Source of the DNA: Bdellovibrio sp047344985
GTDB taxonomy: Bacteria > Bdellovibrionota > Bdellovibrionia > Bdellovibrionales > Bdellovibrionaceae
DNA length: 64,000 bases
NCBI RefSeq assembly: GCF_047344985.1
Contig: NZ_CP178861.1
Location: 1,922,001-1,986,000, forward strand
Direction of reading: 5' to 3'
In this document: piece after piece, positions 50,648 through 58,946 of the stretch
Layout: every line of letters begins with the position of its first letter
How positions within the stretch are numbered: the stretch's first letter is position 1
Notes under the pieces: model-generated
Seen by the model: only the letters and a program-made list of their open reading frames with translations
Told to the model about the DNA's origin: nothing
Databases searched by the model: none
Program-made: the position numbers and the translations under genes

Positions 50648-51205
50648 CTAATTCAGATAGCCAGACCCTTTGTCCAACAGACCTATATTTTGCAGTTTTT
50701 GTGCGCCGCTCTCGACTTCCGCACTCATGATGCGTGAACGACCAATGAAATTCTTTGTCGCGAAAAGAGGCACATTCAAATAAAGACACAAAGACATCGC
50801 TTCATCCGCGCGAAGTTTCATCGAGCTCATTTGCGGGTGTCCACTTATGTAAAGACGCAAATACTGATGCGAGCCTCTGATTTCAACGAAGACCGCTTGT
50901 TTGATTTCGATACCTAAGGATTCCATCAACTGCGCCGTGAATTTGTGCGGAGACGATTGCAAGATCGATTTATTCGACTGCGAAAGCGCCACACCTGCAT
51001 CAATCGGAGTCACCGCCACAGGCAATGTGTATTGATGAGCTTCGTCTTTTAAAAGCAAAAAAGGGCGCGACACATCTGTCGTCACGGACAAACCATACGG
51101 GAAAAGCTGAACCAAATCACTTTGATGAAAGGTTTCCTCTTCCTGCGACTGCTGCGCAAAGATGATCTGAGATTTAAGATTATTTAAATCCAAAATATCT
51201 TTCAT
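50648..51205 (-). CDS. Bifunctional nuclease (BFN, DUF151) domain protein
   Basis: The 185-residue protein carries the BFN domain from about residue 45: PFLLLKDEAHQYTLPVAVTP, IDAGVALSQ, LGIEIKQAVFVEIRGSHQYLRL and LRADEAMSLCLYLNVPLFA, the conserved pattern of proteins described as combined DNase/RNase in plants and found in many bacteria as stand-alone domains. Bacterial members are uncharacterised. An N-terminal helical extension of about 40 residues is extra. It starts three bases after miaB and ends 18 bases before the antiporter, so all three genes share a transcript. An RNA-related role next to a tRNA-modifying enzyme is possible. Confidence 0.9.
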   Translation of the reverse strand: MKDILDLNNLKSQIIFAQQSQEEETFHQSDLVQLFPYGLSVTTDVSRPFLLLKDEAHQYTLPVAVTPIDAGVALSQSNKSILQSSPHKFTAQLMESLGIEIKQAVFVEIRGSHQYLRLYISGHPQMSSMKLRADEAMSLCLYLNVPLFATKNFIGRSRIMSAEVESGAQKLQNIGLLDKGSGYLN

Positions 51206-51208
51206 GAT

Positions 51209-52570
51209 TTAAATCAATTCTCCTCTAAATACCGCAGGGAATGCTTTGGTGATCTTCACGTCCACTGTTTTACCGATCAAGTCAGGCGATCCCAAGAAGT
51301 GCACAAGTTTATTTCCTGTACTGCGACCTTGGATCTTACCGTGTTCACGATCCACTTGTTCAACCAAGACTTTCATTGTTTGACCTTCGTAGCGTTTGAC
51401 CAATTCAAAAGCCATCTTGTCATGAGCATCAAACAGACGATTCAAACGATCTGTTTTTACGTCTTCATCGACTTGCTCTTCAAATTTCGCCGCCTTCGTG
51501 AAAGGACGTGGAGAATATTTAAAGGCGAAGATCGTTTCAAAACCGACTTCTTGAACCATTGTCACCGTGTCTTGGAATTCTTCCTCTGTCTCACCAGGAA
51601 AACCCACGATGATATCTGTAGAGAACACCACATTTGGAATAGTTTTCTTTAGCATCGCGATTTTTTCCAAGTAGTGTTCGCGTGTGTAATTGCGATTCAT
51701 ACGATCTAGAATGCGTGAATTTCCGCTTTGGAATGGCAGATGGATGTACTCCATCACCTTGTCTTGATGAGCGGCCATCGTATCGGCAAGCTTCTGGTTG
51801 AAATCTTTAGGATGAGATGTCGTATAACGAATTCTTTCGATATCCGTTTCTGTTGCGACCTTTGCAAGAAGATCCGCGAAATCCAATCCCTCTTCCGCTT
51901 TGTAGGAGTTCACATTTTGACCCAACAAAGTAACTTCCTTCACACCGCGCTTAACGAGGTGACGGATGTCAGTCAGGATGTGCTGAAGAGGACGAGATTT
52001 TTCACGACCGCGAGTATAAGGAACCACACAGAATGTACAGAAATTATCACAACCCTTTGTGATGTTCACAAACGTCGCCACACCTGGATTTCTCACCATC
52101 GTTTCGATGTGATAAGGCGCACGGTGTTCGAATTTCGCGTTGATCAAACGCTTTTCACCTTCAAAAGATTTCGCCACCAAGTTTGGTAGGTTGTCGATTT
52201 GATCGGTCCCAAAAACGAAATCAATCATCGGTTGATTCTTGATCAGATTTTCTTTTTCTTGCTGACCAACACAGCCACCAACGCCGATCTTAAGGCCCGG
52301 ATTTTTTTCTTTCATTTTTCTGAAAGTACCGACCTCGGAATAAACTTTGTGAACCGGTTTTTCACGCACACTGCAAGAGTTGATGATGATCAAAGACGCG
52401 TCTTCAGGTTTGTCCACGGGAGTGAAGTTTTGCATCTCTAAAAGAGAATACATTCTTTCCGTGTCATTCACGTTCATTTGGCATCCGTACGTGGAAATGT
52501 ACACACCACGGCCTTGTCCGACATCGTGATTTTGATTAAGGCTTTCAGGGTTTTGCGTTGTGTTTTCCAC
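51209..52570 (-). CDS. miaB: tRNA-2-methylthio-N6-dimethylallyladenosine synthase MiaB
   Basis: The 453-residue protein has the MiaB cluster Cys (STYGCQMNVNDTERM, INSCSVREKP, VGGCVGQQEKE), the radical-SAM CxxxCxxC in CDNFCTFCVVPYTRGRE, FSTDIIVGFPGETEEEFQ, and a C-terminal TRAM domain (GQTMKVLVEQVDREHGKIQG). It adds methylthio groups to i6A37 of tRNAs reading U-starting codons. The first 20 residues (MENTTQNPESLNQNHDVGQG) extend beyond the usual start. It leads the miaB-bfn-antiporter operon and is divergent from the gene at 52664. Confidence 0.97.
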   Translation of the reverse strand: MENTTQNPESLNQNHDVGQGRGVYISTYGCQMNVNDTERMYSLLEMQNFTPVDKPEDASLIIINSCSVREKPVHKVYSEVGTFRKMKEKNPGLKIGVGGCVGQQEKENLIKNQPMIDFVFGTDQIDNLPNLVAKSFEGEKRLINAKFEHRAPYHIETMVRNPGVATFVNITKGCDNFCTFCVVPYTRGREKSRPLQHILTDIRHLVKRGVKEVTLLGQNVNSYKAEEGLDFADLLAKVATETDIERIRYTTSHPKDFNQKLADTMAAHQDKVMEYIHLPFQSGNSRILDRMNRNYTREHYLEKIAMLKKTIPNVVFSTDIIVGFPGETEEEFQDTVTMVQEVGFETIFAFKYSPRPFTKAAKFEEQVDEDVKTDRLNRLFDAHDKMAFELVKRYEGQTMKVLVEQVDREHGKIQGRSTGNKLVHFLGSPDLIGKTVDVKITKAFPAVFRGELI

Positions 52571-52663
52571 GGACTCTTACCTCTTGTGTCATTAAAGAAA
52601 GTGAGTTATAGAGGAGGCTTCGAAAAATGTCAAAACGGCATTACGCTATATGGAGGCTTTCCG

Positions 52664-53299
52664 ATGAACCCTCGCCTTAAAAGCTCAAAAAAATGGACTG
52701 CATTTCCAAAAGAATACTCAGATCAGATTCAGGCCGTTTTTAAAGAAAATTTCGCTCAATATCTTGAAGAAGGTGAGCTCATCATTGAAGGTCGCATCTA
52801 TACCGAAGAAATTATGCTTCGCGTCGGATACCTAGAAAAAGGCCGCCTGGCGCAAGCCAACTTCGAAGTTTCCATGAATTATTCTCAAGATGACGCCGAC
52901 GCCGTTAAAAGAATCCACAACTGCGTGGACGCAGCGGCCAGCATGATGATGGAGTACTTTGAAAACGACGGCGAAGTGGACTTCCCCTACACTTGGAAAG
53001 AATATCCGTTCCAGGGTAAAAAACTTTATCTTCAATTCTCCACAGAAAATTCATCTTTAGAGGCGCAGGCCAATAAACTTTTGGGCGTCGACGAGGAGTC
53101 GCTTTATCACGATGAAGACGAGTCTGATGAAGATGCACTTTCTCGCGCGGAACAAAGCGAAGAGTTGTCACCTCCTCGTGATGAGGACGACGATTTTTCT
53201 GAAGAAGAAGATGATGAAGACGAAGAGTCCGACGATGAAGATCGCGGACCTCGTATGTTCAGCGGCAAAAAATCAAAAAAGAAAGACGATCTTCACTAG
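52664..53299 (+). CDS. Cytosolic protein with a highly acidic C-terminal tail
   Basis: The protein has 211 residues from the ATG at 52664, with TGGAGG eight bases before; an in-frame start at 52478 lies inside miaB and has no site. Residues 10-130 form a compact alpha/beta region (FPKEYSDQIQAVFKENFAQY, IIEGRIYTEEIMLRVGYLE, DAVKRIHNCVDAAASMMMEY). From about residue 140 nearly every residue is Asp or Glu, ending GPRMFSGKKSKKKDDLH. The acidic tail resembles nucleic-acid mimics or chaperone-like tails. No family recognised. It ends four bases inside the converging YiiX-like gene. Confidence 0.82.
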   Translation: MNPRLKSSKKWTAFPKEYSDQIQAVFKENFAQYLEEGELIIEGRIYTEEIMLRVGYLEKGRLAQANFEVSMNYSQDDADAVKRIHNCVDAAASMMMEYFENDGEVDFPYTWKEYPFQGKKLYLQFSTENSSLEAQANKLLGVDEESLYHDEDESDEDALSRAEQSEELSPPRDEDDDFSEEEDDEDEESDDEDRGPRMFSGKKSKKKDDLH

Positions 53300-54870
53300 A
53301 AGACTTTTCCGCACGAGCCCACGCCGGTTGTAGCCATGACTTTCTCTTCAAGTTTAGAAAGTTCAGCCAACATCAACTTGCCTTGGGCTTTTGCCATTTT
53401 ACGAAGCTGCATAGGCCCCACGGGCTTTCCTAGTTTTTCCAAAGCCTCAACCTGAGCCTGCAACACCGCTCTTAATTTCGGTGTCATCACGTCATTAAGA
53501 AACACAAAGAAAGCCATTTGCTTGATATTAATGGCATCAGGAATTTGATCAATCATACCGACTTTATCTGCATATTCTTTCGGAAGAATTCCTGAAGCCG
53601 CCATCTTTTTAAGAGCTTCCTTGTCGATGGGTTTTGAAGATATTAAATTCAAAATTTCAGAGACTCTTCTCAAAGTTTCTCGATTGTTTGCGACCTCACT
53701 TAAAAATGCATCCACGATCGCCATTTCAATACGATCTTGTGAGAGTTTTGAAACATCAATGCGAGCGCCAACAAGTTTAAACTCAGAATTAAGTTCCAGA
53801 TCCCCTGGAGCCGGCACCTTATTCGTATTCATATTAAGAACTTTTAAAAGTTCTTCGCGACTTTTTGAAATCGGACTCCAGACAGATTGCGTGTAAGGAT
53901 TTTGTGGCCCCGAAAAACCGCCACGCAAATACAATTCATAGGAAACAGCAGAACAGAACATCCCACGCTCATTCACATTTCCCGGAGTCATCGAGAAGTC
54001 ATATTTGTAAGCCGCTTTGTTAAATGGATCACCACCTGTACGCTCATACATTTCTTTAATCATGTTTGCTGCACCCGCCTCGACTTTGTTTTGCACGGAG
54101 GTGTCCGAGCCCTGATAACGATAAATATACATGCGTGTCTTTGAGCCTTCGATATAGTCTTTGGCCATTTTACGAAGCTTCACACCGTCTTCAACGTCCG
54201 CTTCCGGCGACAGCAACTCACCTTGGCCGTCGATGTAAACCGGCGTTGAGTGAGAATAGATATGCGGATGGTCCATTGTTAAAGCAATAAAACTGGAGGA
54301 ACCAAAGCCCGTGGCTTTAGACAGCACCACATCTCCAGTTTGCACTTGGAAACTTCTTAACGAGGCCGCTTTTGCAGAGCTCGATGCAGAACCGGCAATA
54401 TTGATTTCTGTCGGAAAATTCGCAAATTTTTTGCTTCCAGCATACAGACTTTCCTCGGCAAGCATTTGCATCAAGAAGAGTGAATCCTGCCGGGATTTCA
54501 TTCCCATGGATTTTTGTGCGCGAAGTTCTTGGCGTAACTCCAAAAGCAAAATGCCGAGATCACGATAGTCTTCCGCTGTTACAAGTTTTGCGGATTCCAC
54601 CACTGTTTTGATACTTTTAAAAACATGCTGTTCATTTTTCGCCTGGGAAAGCGCGACCATTAAAGGTTCGCGCAACTCTTGAACACTGAAACCACTGGAT
54701 TTCCCGCTCATCAAAAGCTTTGTCCAGGAGTCGATCCCGATATTTTCAAGCCCGTGGAGGTTTGTTCCTTGTGTCTCACTTTGAGGCATACGAACTGTCG
54801 ACGCGTAGACTGGCACCGTCAGTGTTAAAGCCATCAACACGGAGAACGATTTTACAAAGGATTTAGACAT
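53296..54870 (-). CDS. Exported YiiX-like (permuted NlpC/P60 papain-fold) hydrolase
   Basis: The 524-residue protein has a signal peptide ending near residue 24. Residues about 170-320 match YiiX/DUF830-type permuted papain-fold enzymes: VQTGDVVLSKATGFGSSS, HPHIYSHSTPVYID with the catalytic His207 (YSH), SPEADVEDGV, and KYDFSMTPGNVNERGMFCSAVSYELY with Cys306 in the CSxxSYE position. This fold acts on peptides, amides or lipids. Both flanks are helical. The enzyme is predicted periplasmic or secreted. The start at 54870 has GGAGG before it. It overlaps the convergent acidic-tail gene by four bases. Confidence 0.85.
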   Translation of the reverse strand: MSKSFVKSFSVLMALTLTVPVYASTVRMPQSETQGTNLHGLENIGIDSWTKLLMSGKSSGFSVQELREPLMVALSQAKNEQHVFKSIKTVVESAKLVTAEDYRDLGILLLELRQELRAQKSMGMKSRQDSLFLMQMLAEESLYAGSKKFANFPTEINIAGSASSSAKAASLRSFQVQTGDVVLSKATGFGSSSFIALTMDHPHIYSHSTPVYIDGQGELLSPEADVEDGVKLRKMAKDYIEGSKTRMYIYRYQGSDTSVQNKVEAGAANMIKEMYERTGGDPFNKAAYKYDFSMTPGNVNERGMFCSAVSYELYLRGGFSGPQNPYTQSVWSPISKSREELLKVLNMNTNKVPAPGDLELNSEFKLVGARIDVSKLSQDRIEMAIVDAFLSEVANNRETLRRVSEILNLISSKPIDKEALKKMAASGILPKEYADKVGMIDQIPDAINIKQMAFFVFLNDVMTPKLRAVLQAQVEALEKLGKPVGPMQLRKMAKAQGKLMLAELSKLEEKVMATTGVGSCGKVF

Positions 54871-54957
54871 AGAAAACCTCCATGGAAAAATGGAGATTCA
54901 AGTGCTACGCCAATGCTACTTCAGCTTGCGCTCTGTGCGCCCGACGCAAAAAAAGAA

Positions 54958-54984
54958 GCCCGCAACCTGTAATGGACTGCGGGC
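54958..54984 (-). terminator. Intrinsic terminator of the secreted HNH nuclease gene
   Basis: GCCCGCA (54958-54964) and TGCGGGC (54978-54984) form a perfect stem. On the minus strand it is followed by TTCTTTTTTTGCG, a long T-run. It lies 35 bases beyond the stop at 55019. Confidence 0.85.
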
Positions 54985-55018
54985 CAACCCCCTCGAAGAG
55001 AGATTTAAATTTTAAAAA

Positions 55019-55498
55019 TTAAAGTGCTCTTACGCGAGCTTCGATCTCTGGAACTTCATCAAGGTGATTTTTAGCTTCCATGATGAGTTGGATCGCGTCT
55101 TTCTGAAGAAGACGGCCTGCTGCCATTTTCTCGCAAAGAAGAGCTTCCAATTGATCTGTGATTTGGTACACGCTTTCGTGTTGTGGCCACAAGTTTTTCA
55201 CATCGTTAGCACCACCCATGCAAAGTGGGATATAGTGATCGATCTTGAAAGCTTGGCGCTTCATAGAGCGAGTTCTGTAACCAATTTGATCGTACTTTTG
55301 GAAGATGCCTGCTTTTGTTGATGAAGACACATCACGTTCGCAGTATTTGATTTTTTCAGGATAACGATAAGAATCAGGATGAGAACAAAGAACACCGGGG
55401 GTTAAAGCTGCATCCGGTCCCTTTGGAAAATTCTCACCAGCGTGAGAAAGAGTTGAACACAACAACACCGTTACGAAAAGAGCAGCGCCCTTAAACAT
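55019..55498 (-). CDS. Secreted HNH-type nuclease
   Basis: The 159-residue protein has a signal peptide ending near residue 20 (LSHAG). The mature part carries the HNH-like motif IDHYIPLCMGGANDVKNLWPQ (split as IDHYIPLCMGGANDVKNLW) with Asp87-His88, Asn98 and Asn102-Leu-Trp-Pro, the pattern of small exported HNH endonucleases. A GVLCSHPDSYRYPEKIKYC Cys pair probably forms a disulphide. Such enzymes cut DNA and sometimes RNA; secretion by a predator suits degradation of prey nucleic acid, though DNA uptake or scavenging are alternatives. Terminators flank the gene. Confidence 0.85.
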   Translation of the reverse strand: MFKGAALFVTVLLCSTLSHAGENFPKGPDAALTPGVLCSHPDSYRYPEKIKYCERDVSSSTKAGIFQKYDQIGYRTRSMKRQAFKIDHYIPLCMGGANDVKNLWPQHESVYQITDQLEALLCEKMAAGRLLQKDAIQLIMEAKNHLDEVPEIEARVRAL

Positions 55499-55669
55499 TT
55501 CCCCTCCAAATAGACTGCCATTACGGTGGCAGGTAGAAACGTCAGACCAATCTCTGACTTATACTTGAGTAACTGCGGTTAGTCCTACCGATCAGATTTC
55601 TCATTTGCAATGAAAAATGTACGCGATCCAACGAATAACGCAGAGAGTTTAAGCCGTCAAAGGCATAAA

Positions 55670-55703
55670 AAAACCCTCTTAAGTTTATTTCTAAGAGGGT
55701 TTT
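55670..55703 (-). terminator. Intrinsic terminator of the histone-like gene
   Basis: AAAACCCTCTTA (55670-55681) and TAAGAGGGTTTT (55692-55703) pair perfectly. On the minus strand seven T residues follow the stem. It lies 27 bases after the stop at 55730. Confidence 0.9.
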
Positions 55704-55729
55704 AGAAAGATCATTCTTATATTTAAGGA

Positions 55730-56638
55730 TTAATACTCGTCGTCTTCAACACCTGATCCACCGTTGTCGCCCATTCCACGGACTTCTTCGATGAAGGCAC
55801 TTGTATCCTCTTCAAACTCGTTATCCTGTGCTGATTCGTCGATCTCAAGCTCTTGGATAGCAGCCAAGAAGTCTTTTTCCGTGCGAAGATCTCTGCGGAT
55901 CATCTCAAGGAATTTATCTGGGTAACGGGAAGTCAATTCTTCCACGTAACGCTCCAATTTTCCATCAGCCAAGATCTTCTTACGAACTTGGATTTTCTTC
56001 CAGAAAAGAAGGTAATGATAACGGCAGTACGCATCCACAGCAGCGATTTGGTCGCAATCACGAGCGCGGCAGTAACGGCGGCCCTCAGCGTCTGTCAGAA
56101 TGATTTCTTCATCTGTCTTTGGCTTTTCTTCGCCTGTCCACTCTTCGTCGACTTCGACTTCTTCGTCCGCTTCTTCAACGGCTTTGAGTTCCTCTTCGTA
56201 CTCGCCAATCTCATCACCCATGAGGTCGTCATCGGCGATAAAATCGTCATCCAAATCGGATTCTTCTTTTTCCTTACCTTTGCCTTTACCTTTTTTTGCC
56301 GCTTTCGCTTCCTTTTTAGGAGCTTTTTCAGCAACAGCCGGTTGAGGAGAAGCCTTTTTCGTTTCTTTAACTTCCTTCGCCTCTTTTGCTTCTTTAGCAG
56401 GTTTTGCTGCAGGAGCTTTAGCAGGAGCCGCCGCCTTAGGAGCGACCTTCACCTCGGGCTTTTTCTTTACTTCAGGCTTTTTAGGAGCTGCCTTAACGGG
56501 AGCTTTTTCGGCCTTTTTCTTTACAACAGCTTTCGGAGCTGCCTTTTTAGGCGCTGGTTTTGCCGCCGCTTTCGCAGGAGCTTTTTTAGCAGGTTTTGCG
56601 GCCTTGGCCGCAGGCTTCTTTTTAACGATTTTTGCCAT
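55730..56638 (-). CDS. Histone-H1-like Lys/Ala/Pro protein with acidic and Cys/His C-terminal region
   Basis: The protein has 302 residues from MAKIVKKKPAAKAAK at 56638; a longer frame from 56674 lacks a ribosome binding site. Residues 1-122 are almost entirely Lys, Ala and Pro, resembling eukaryotic H1 tails and bacterial H1-like proteins such as AlgP/Hc2. Residues about 125-180 are strongly acidic. Residues 188-208 hold YCRARDCDQIAAVDAYCRYH, i.e. Cys190-x4-Cys195-x9-Cys205-x2-His208, a possible zinc knuckle. A helical segment (LFWKKIQVRKKIL, KFLEMIRRDLRTEKDF) and a second acidic tail end the protein. DNA or RNA binding by the basic half is likely; the rest is unassigned. A strong terminator follows. 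Confidence 0.85.
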   Translation of the reverse strand: MAKIVKKKPAAKAAKPAKKAPAKAAAKPAPKKAAPKAVVKKKAEKAPVKAAPKKPEVKKKPEVKVAPKAAAPAKAPAAKPAKEAKEAKEVKETKKASPQPAVAEKAPKKEAKAAKKGKGKGKEKEESDLDDDFIADDDLMGDEIGEYEEELKAVEEADEEVEVDEEWTGEEKPKTDEEIILTDAEGRRYCRARDCDQIAAVDAYCRYHYLLFWKKIQVRKKILADGKLERYVEELTSRYPDKFLEMIRRDLRTEKDFLAAIQELEIDESAQDNEFEEDTSAFIEEVRGMGDNGGSGVEDDEY

Positions 56639-56703
56639 AATTTTACCTAGGGTGTTCTTTAACTTCAATTTCATGAATGAATCATTTAAAGAGGGGCGTC
56701 AAC

Positions 56704-57684
56704 TCATTTCACTGAAATTGTGCCGTCTTGACTGCGCACAAAAATACTACCTCTTTGTGCGTCGCCCCGCAAGCGCCCACGAACACTTTTCTCTGCACTC
56801 AATTTAGTCACCTTGATTTCTGAGGGAACTAGGATCTCTCCTTCAGTTGTGAGCAAATTCAAAGACACGCCCGATGATGGCGGCGTTTGCACACTCACCT
56901 TTCCTGATTTCGTTTTCACGTCGACTTCCGAGTCCAAAAGCATCGTGATCGCGACAGCGCCTTCTTGATTTTGTCCTTCCATGCGGCCCTGGAACGCTTG
57001 AATATTCATCGTGCCTTTGCCGTTTTCAAACTGAATTGTACCGCTGCTCAAATTCACTTTGCTATTGGATTGCTGAGTCGAAAGAGACAGGAATCCTCTC
57101 ACCTTTTCAATATTCAACGAACCCGCAAAAAGACTCGCGTCCACATCGCCTTGAACGTTTTTAAGAGCCATGGAACCCGAGTAAGAGTCCGCTGACACTT
57201 TGCCCGTATGATCTTGAATATTCACGTCACCTTTTTGCACGTACACTTGCAAGGAACCCGCTCCGCCCACGGAACTGACACGCCCTTGAGTCACGCTCAC
57301 TTTCAAGTCTTTGCTCCATTTTTGTGCGACCACCGAGCCGCCGCGCAACTGAATGTCAGCAGGAATAGAAGGTCCCCAAATTTCAATTTTTTTCATTTGT
57401 GAAACGGCTTTGGGCAAGATGTTCAGCCAGGATCTTTTCCCGGCATATTCATTCATTTTCACTTCGATGATATTATCTTTTTTTGTAACGACAAAAACGC
57501 CCTCGGTGCCGGACTCTTCTACGCCCGATACTTTCAAAGAATTGCCGACCTGTCCCACAACCTGCACCTGGGCTTCTAATCCTTTGAGGACCAGACGATC
57601 TCCCTCTGCGACAGGGACTTCATAAGTGGCTGCCATAACAGGATGAAATAGAAGATGAGCGAGAATGATGCTGATCGCTGACAT
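56704..57684 (-). CDS. Exported DUF4097-like beta-solenoid protein
   Basis: The protein has 326 residues from the ATG at 57684, with AGGGGGT ahead; an in-frame start at 57969 lies inside the divergent thiolase gene. A signal sequence ends near residue 20 (PVMAAT). The body is a run of short beta strands with repeating polar turns (GSLQVYVQKGDVNIQDHTGK, VSADSYSGSMALKNVQGDVD, SLNIEKVRGFLSLSTQQSN), as in DUF4097 and polymer-forming envelope proteins. No catalytic residues are seen. It is divergent from the thiolase operon. Probable role: structural or adhesive envelope protein. Confidence 0.85.
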   Translation of the reverse strand: MSAISIILAHLLFHPVMAATYEVPVAEGDRLVLKGLEAQVQVVGQVGNSLKVSGVEESGTEGVFVVTKKDNIIEVKMNEYAGKRSWLNILPKAVSQMKKIEIWGPSIPADIQLRGGSVVAQKWSKDLKVSVTQGRVSSVGGAGSLQVYVQKGDVNIQDHTGKVSADSYSGSMALKNVQGDVDASLFAGSLNIEKVRGFLSLSTQQSNSKVNLSSGTIQFENGKGTMNIQAFQGRMEGQNQEGAVAITMLLDSEVDVKTKSGKVSVQTPPSSGVSLNLLTTEGEILVPSEIKVTKLSAEKSVRGRLRGDAQRGSIFVRSQDGTISVK

Positions 57685-57765
57685 GCGTTGACCCCCTACA
57701 AGTTTGACTCTGTCGTTAAAATATAAAAAAGTATGCGGGCATTTACAAACTAATAGAGGTGAAAA

Positions 57766-58941
57766 ATGGAAAATGTCGTAATTGTGAGCAGCGTAAGAAC
57801 TCCTGTAGCAACGTTCCAAGGTGGTTACTCTACTCTTGCTGCACCAAAGCTCGGTGCAATTGCTATTAAAGAAGCTATTTCTCGTGCGGGTGTTTCCGCA
57901 AATGAAATCGACGAATGCATTATGGGTGAAGTTTTGACTGCAGGTGTTGGTCAAGCTCCGGCTCGTCAAGCGGCGTTGTACGCTGGACTTAAAAATTCAA
58001 CTCCATGCATGACGATCAATAAAGTTTGCGGATCTGGCCTTAAAGCTGTGATGTTGGCGGCAGATTCTATCGCCCTTGGTAATACAAAAATCGCCGTGGC
58101 TGGTGGTCAAGAGAACATGACTTTGGCTCCGCACTTGCTTGAAAATTCTCGCTCTGGTTACCGCATGGGACCGACACAAATGACAGACTCCATGATCAAA
58201 GACGGTCTTTGGGATCCGTACAACAATTTCCACATGGGTAATGCAGCAGAGATCTGTGTAAAAGAACATGGCTTCACTCGTGAAGAACAAGATGCTTTCG
58301 CGATCGACTCTTACAAAAAAGCACAAGACGCCTGGAACAAAGGCCTTTTCAAAAATGAAATCGCAGCCGTTGTTGTTGAAGGCAAAAAAGGCGCTGTAAC
58401 AATTGATAAAGATGAAGAGCCGTTCAATACAAACTTCGATAAAATTCCTGGTTTGAAACCTGCTTTCGATAAAGCGGGAACAATCACTGCGGCGAACGCT
58501 TCTAAAATCAATGACGGAGCTGCGGCTCACGTTTTGATGGCAGAAAGCGAAGCGAAAAAACGCGGCATCAAACCTTTGGCAAAAATCGTAGCGCACGGAA
58601 CATTCGCGCACGATCCAAAATACTTCACGACAGCTCCTGTGGGCGCGATCCGTGGTGCTTTGAACAAAGCCGGTCTTAAGATTGCGGATATCGATCTTTG
58701 GGAGATCAACGAAGCGTTTGCAGTTGTGACTCAAGTGGCGATGAAAGAACTTGAAATCCCAGCGGCAAAAGTAAACATCCACGGTGGTGCCGTGGCTATC
58801 GGTCACCCGATCGGTGCTTCTGGCGCTCGCATCTTGGCCACTCTTGTTCATGCTCTTCACACACACAATAAGCGCTATGGTCTTGCAACTTTGTGCATCG
58901 GTGGCGGTGAAGCTGTCGCCTTGATCATTGAGAAGGTTTAA
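57766..58941 (+). CDS. Acetyl-CoA C-acetyltransferase (AtoB/PhaA-type thiolase)
   Basis: The 391-residue protein has all thiolase motifs: NKVCGSGLKAVMLA with the acyl-enzyme Cys, LWEINEAFAVVTQ, NIHGGAVAIGHPIGASGARI with His, and LATLCIGGGEAVALI with the second Cys. The length and the GHPIGASG signature match degradative/biosynthetic acetoacetyl-CoA thiolases. It condenses or cleaves acetoacetyl-CoA. AGAGGTG precedes the ATG. It is followed at 5 and 2 bases by the two subunits of a 3-oxoacid CoA-transferase, a classical ketone-body utilisation operon. Confidence 0.97.
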   Translation: MENVVIVSSVRTPVATFQGGYSTLAAPKLGAIAIKEAISRAGVSANEIDECIMGEVLTAGVGQAPARQAALYAGLKNSTPCMTINKVCGSGLKAVMLAADSIALGNTKIAVAGGQENMTLAPHLLENSRSGYRMGPTQMTDSMIKDGLWDPYNNFHMGNAAEICVKEHGFTREEQDAFAIDSYKKAQDAWNKGLFKNEIAAVVVEGKKGAVTIDKDEEPFNTNFDKIPGLKPAFDKAGTITAANASKINDGAAAHVLMAESEAKKRGIKPLAKIVAHGTFAHDPKYFTTAPVGAIRGALNKAGLKIADIDLWEINEAFAVVTQVAMKELEIPAAKVNIHGGAVAIGHPIGASGARILATLVHALHTHNKRYGLATLCIGGGEAVALIIEKV

Positions 58942-58946
58942 GCCTT

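Noticed and set aside
55853..56650. Plus-strand open frame of 265 codons, Phe/Arg/Leu/Ser rich
   Set aside because: It is the antisense of the Lys/Ala/Pro repeat gene; the length comes from low-complexity codon use.
57997..58866. Minus-strand open frame of 289 codons
   Set aside because: It lies antisense within the thiolase gene, which has complete motifs; no start site or family supports the opposite strand.
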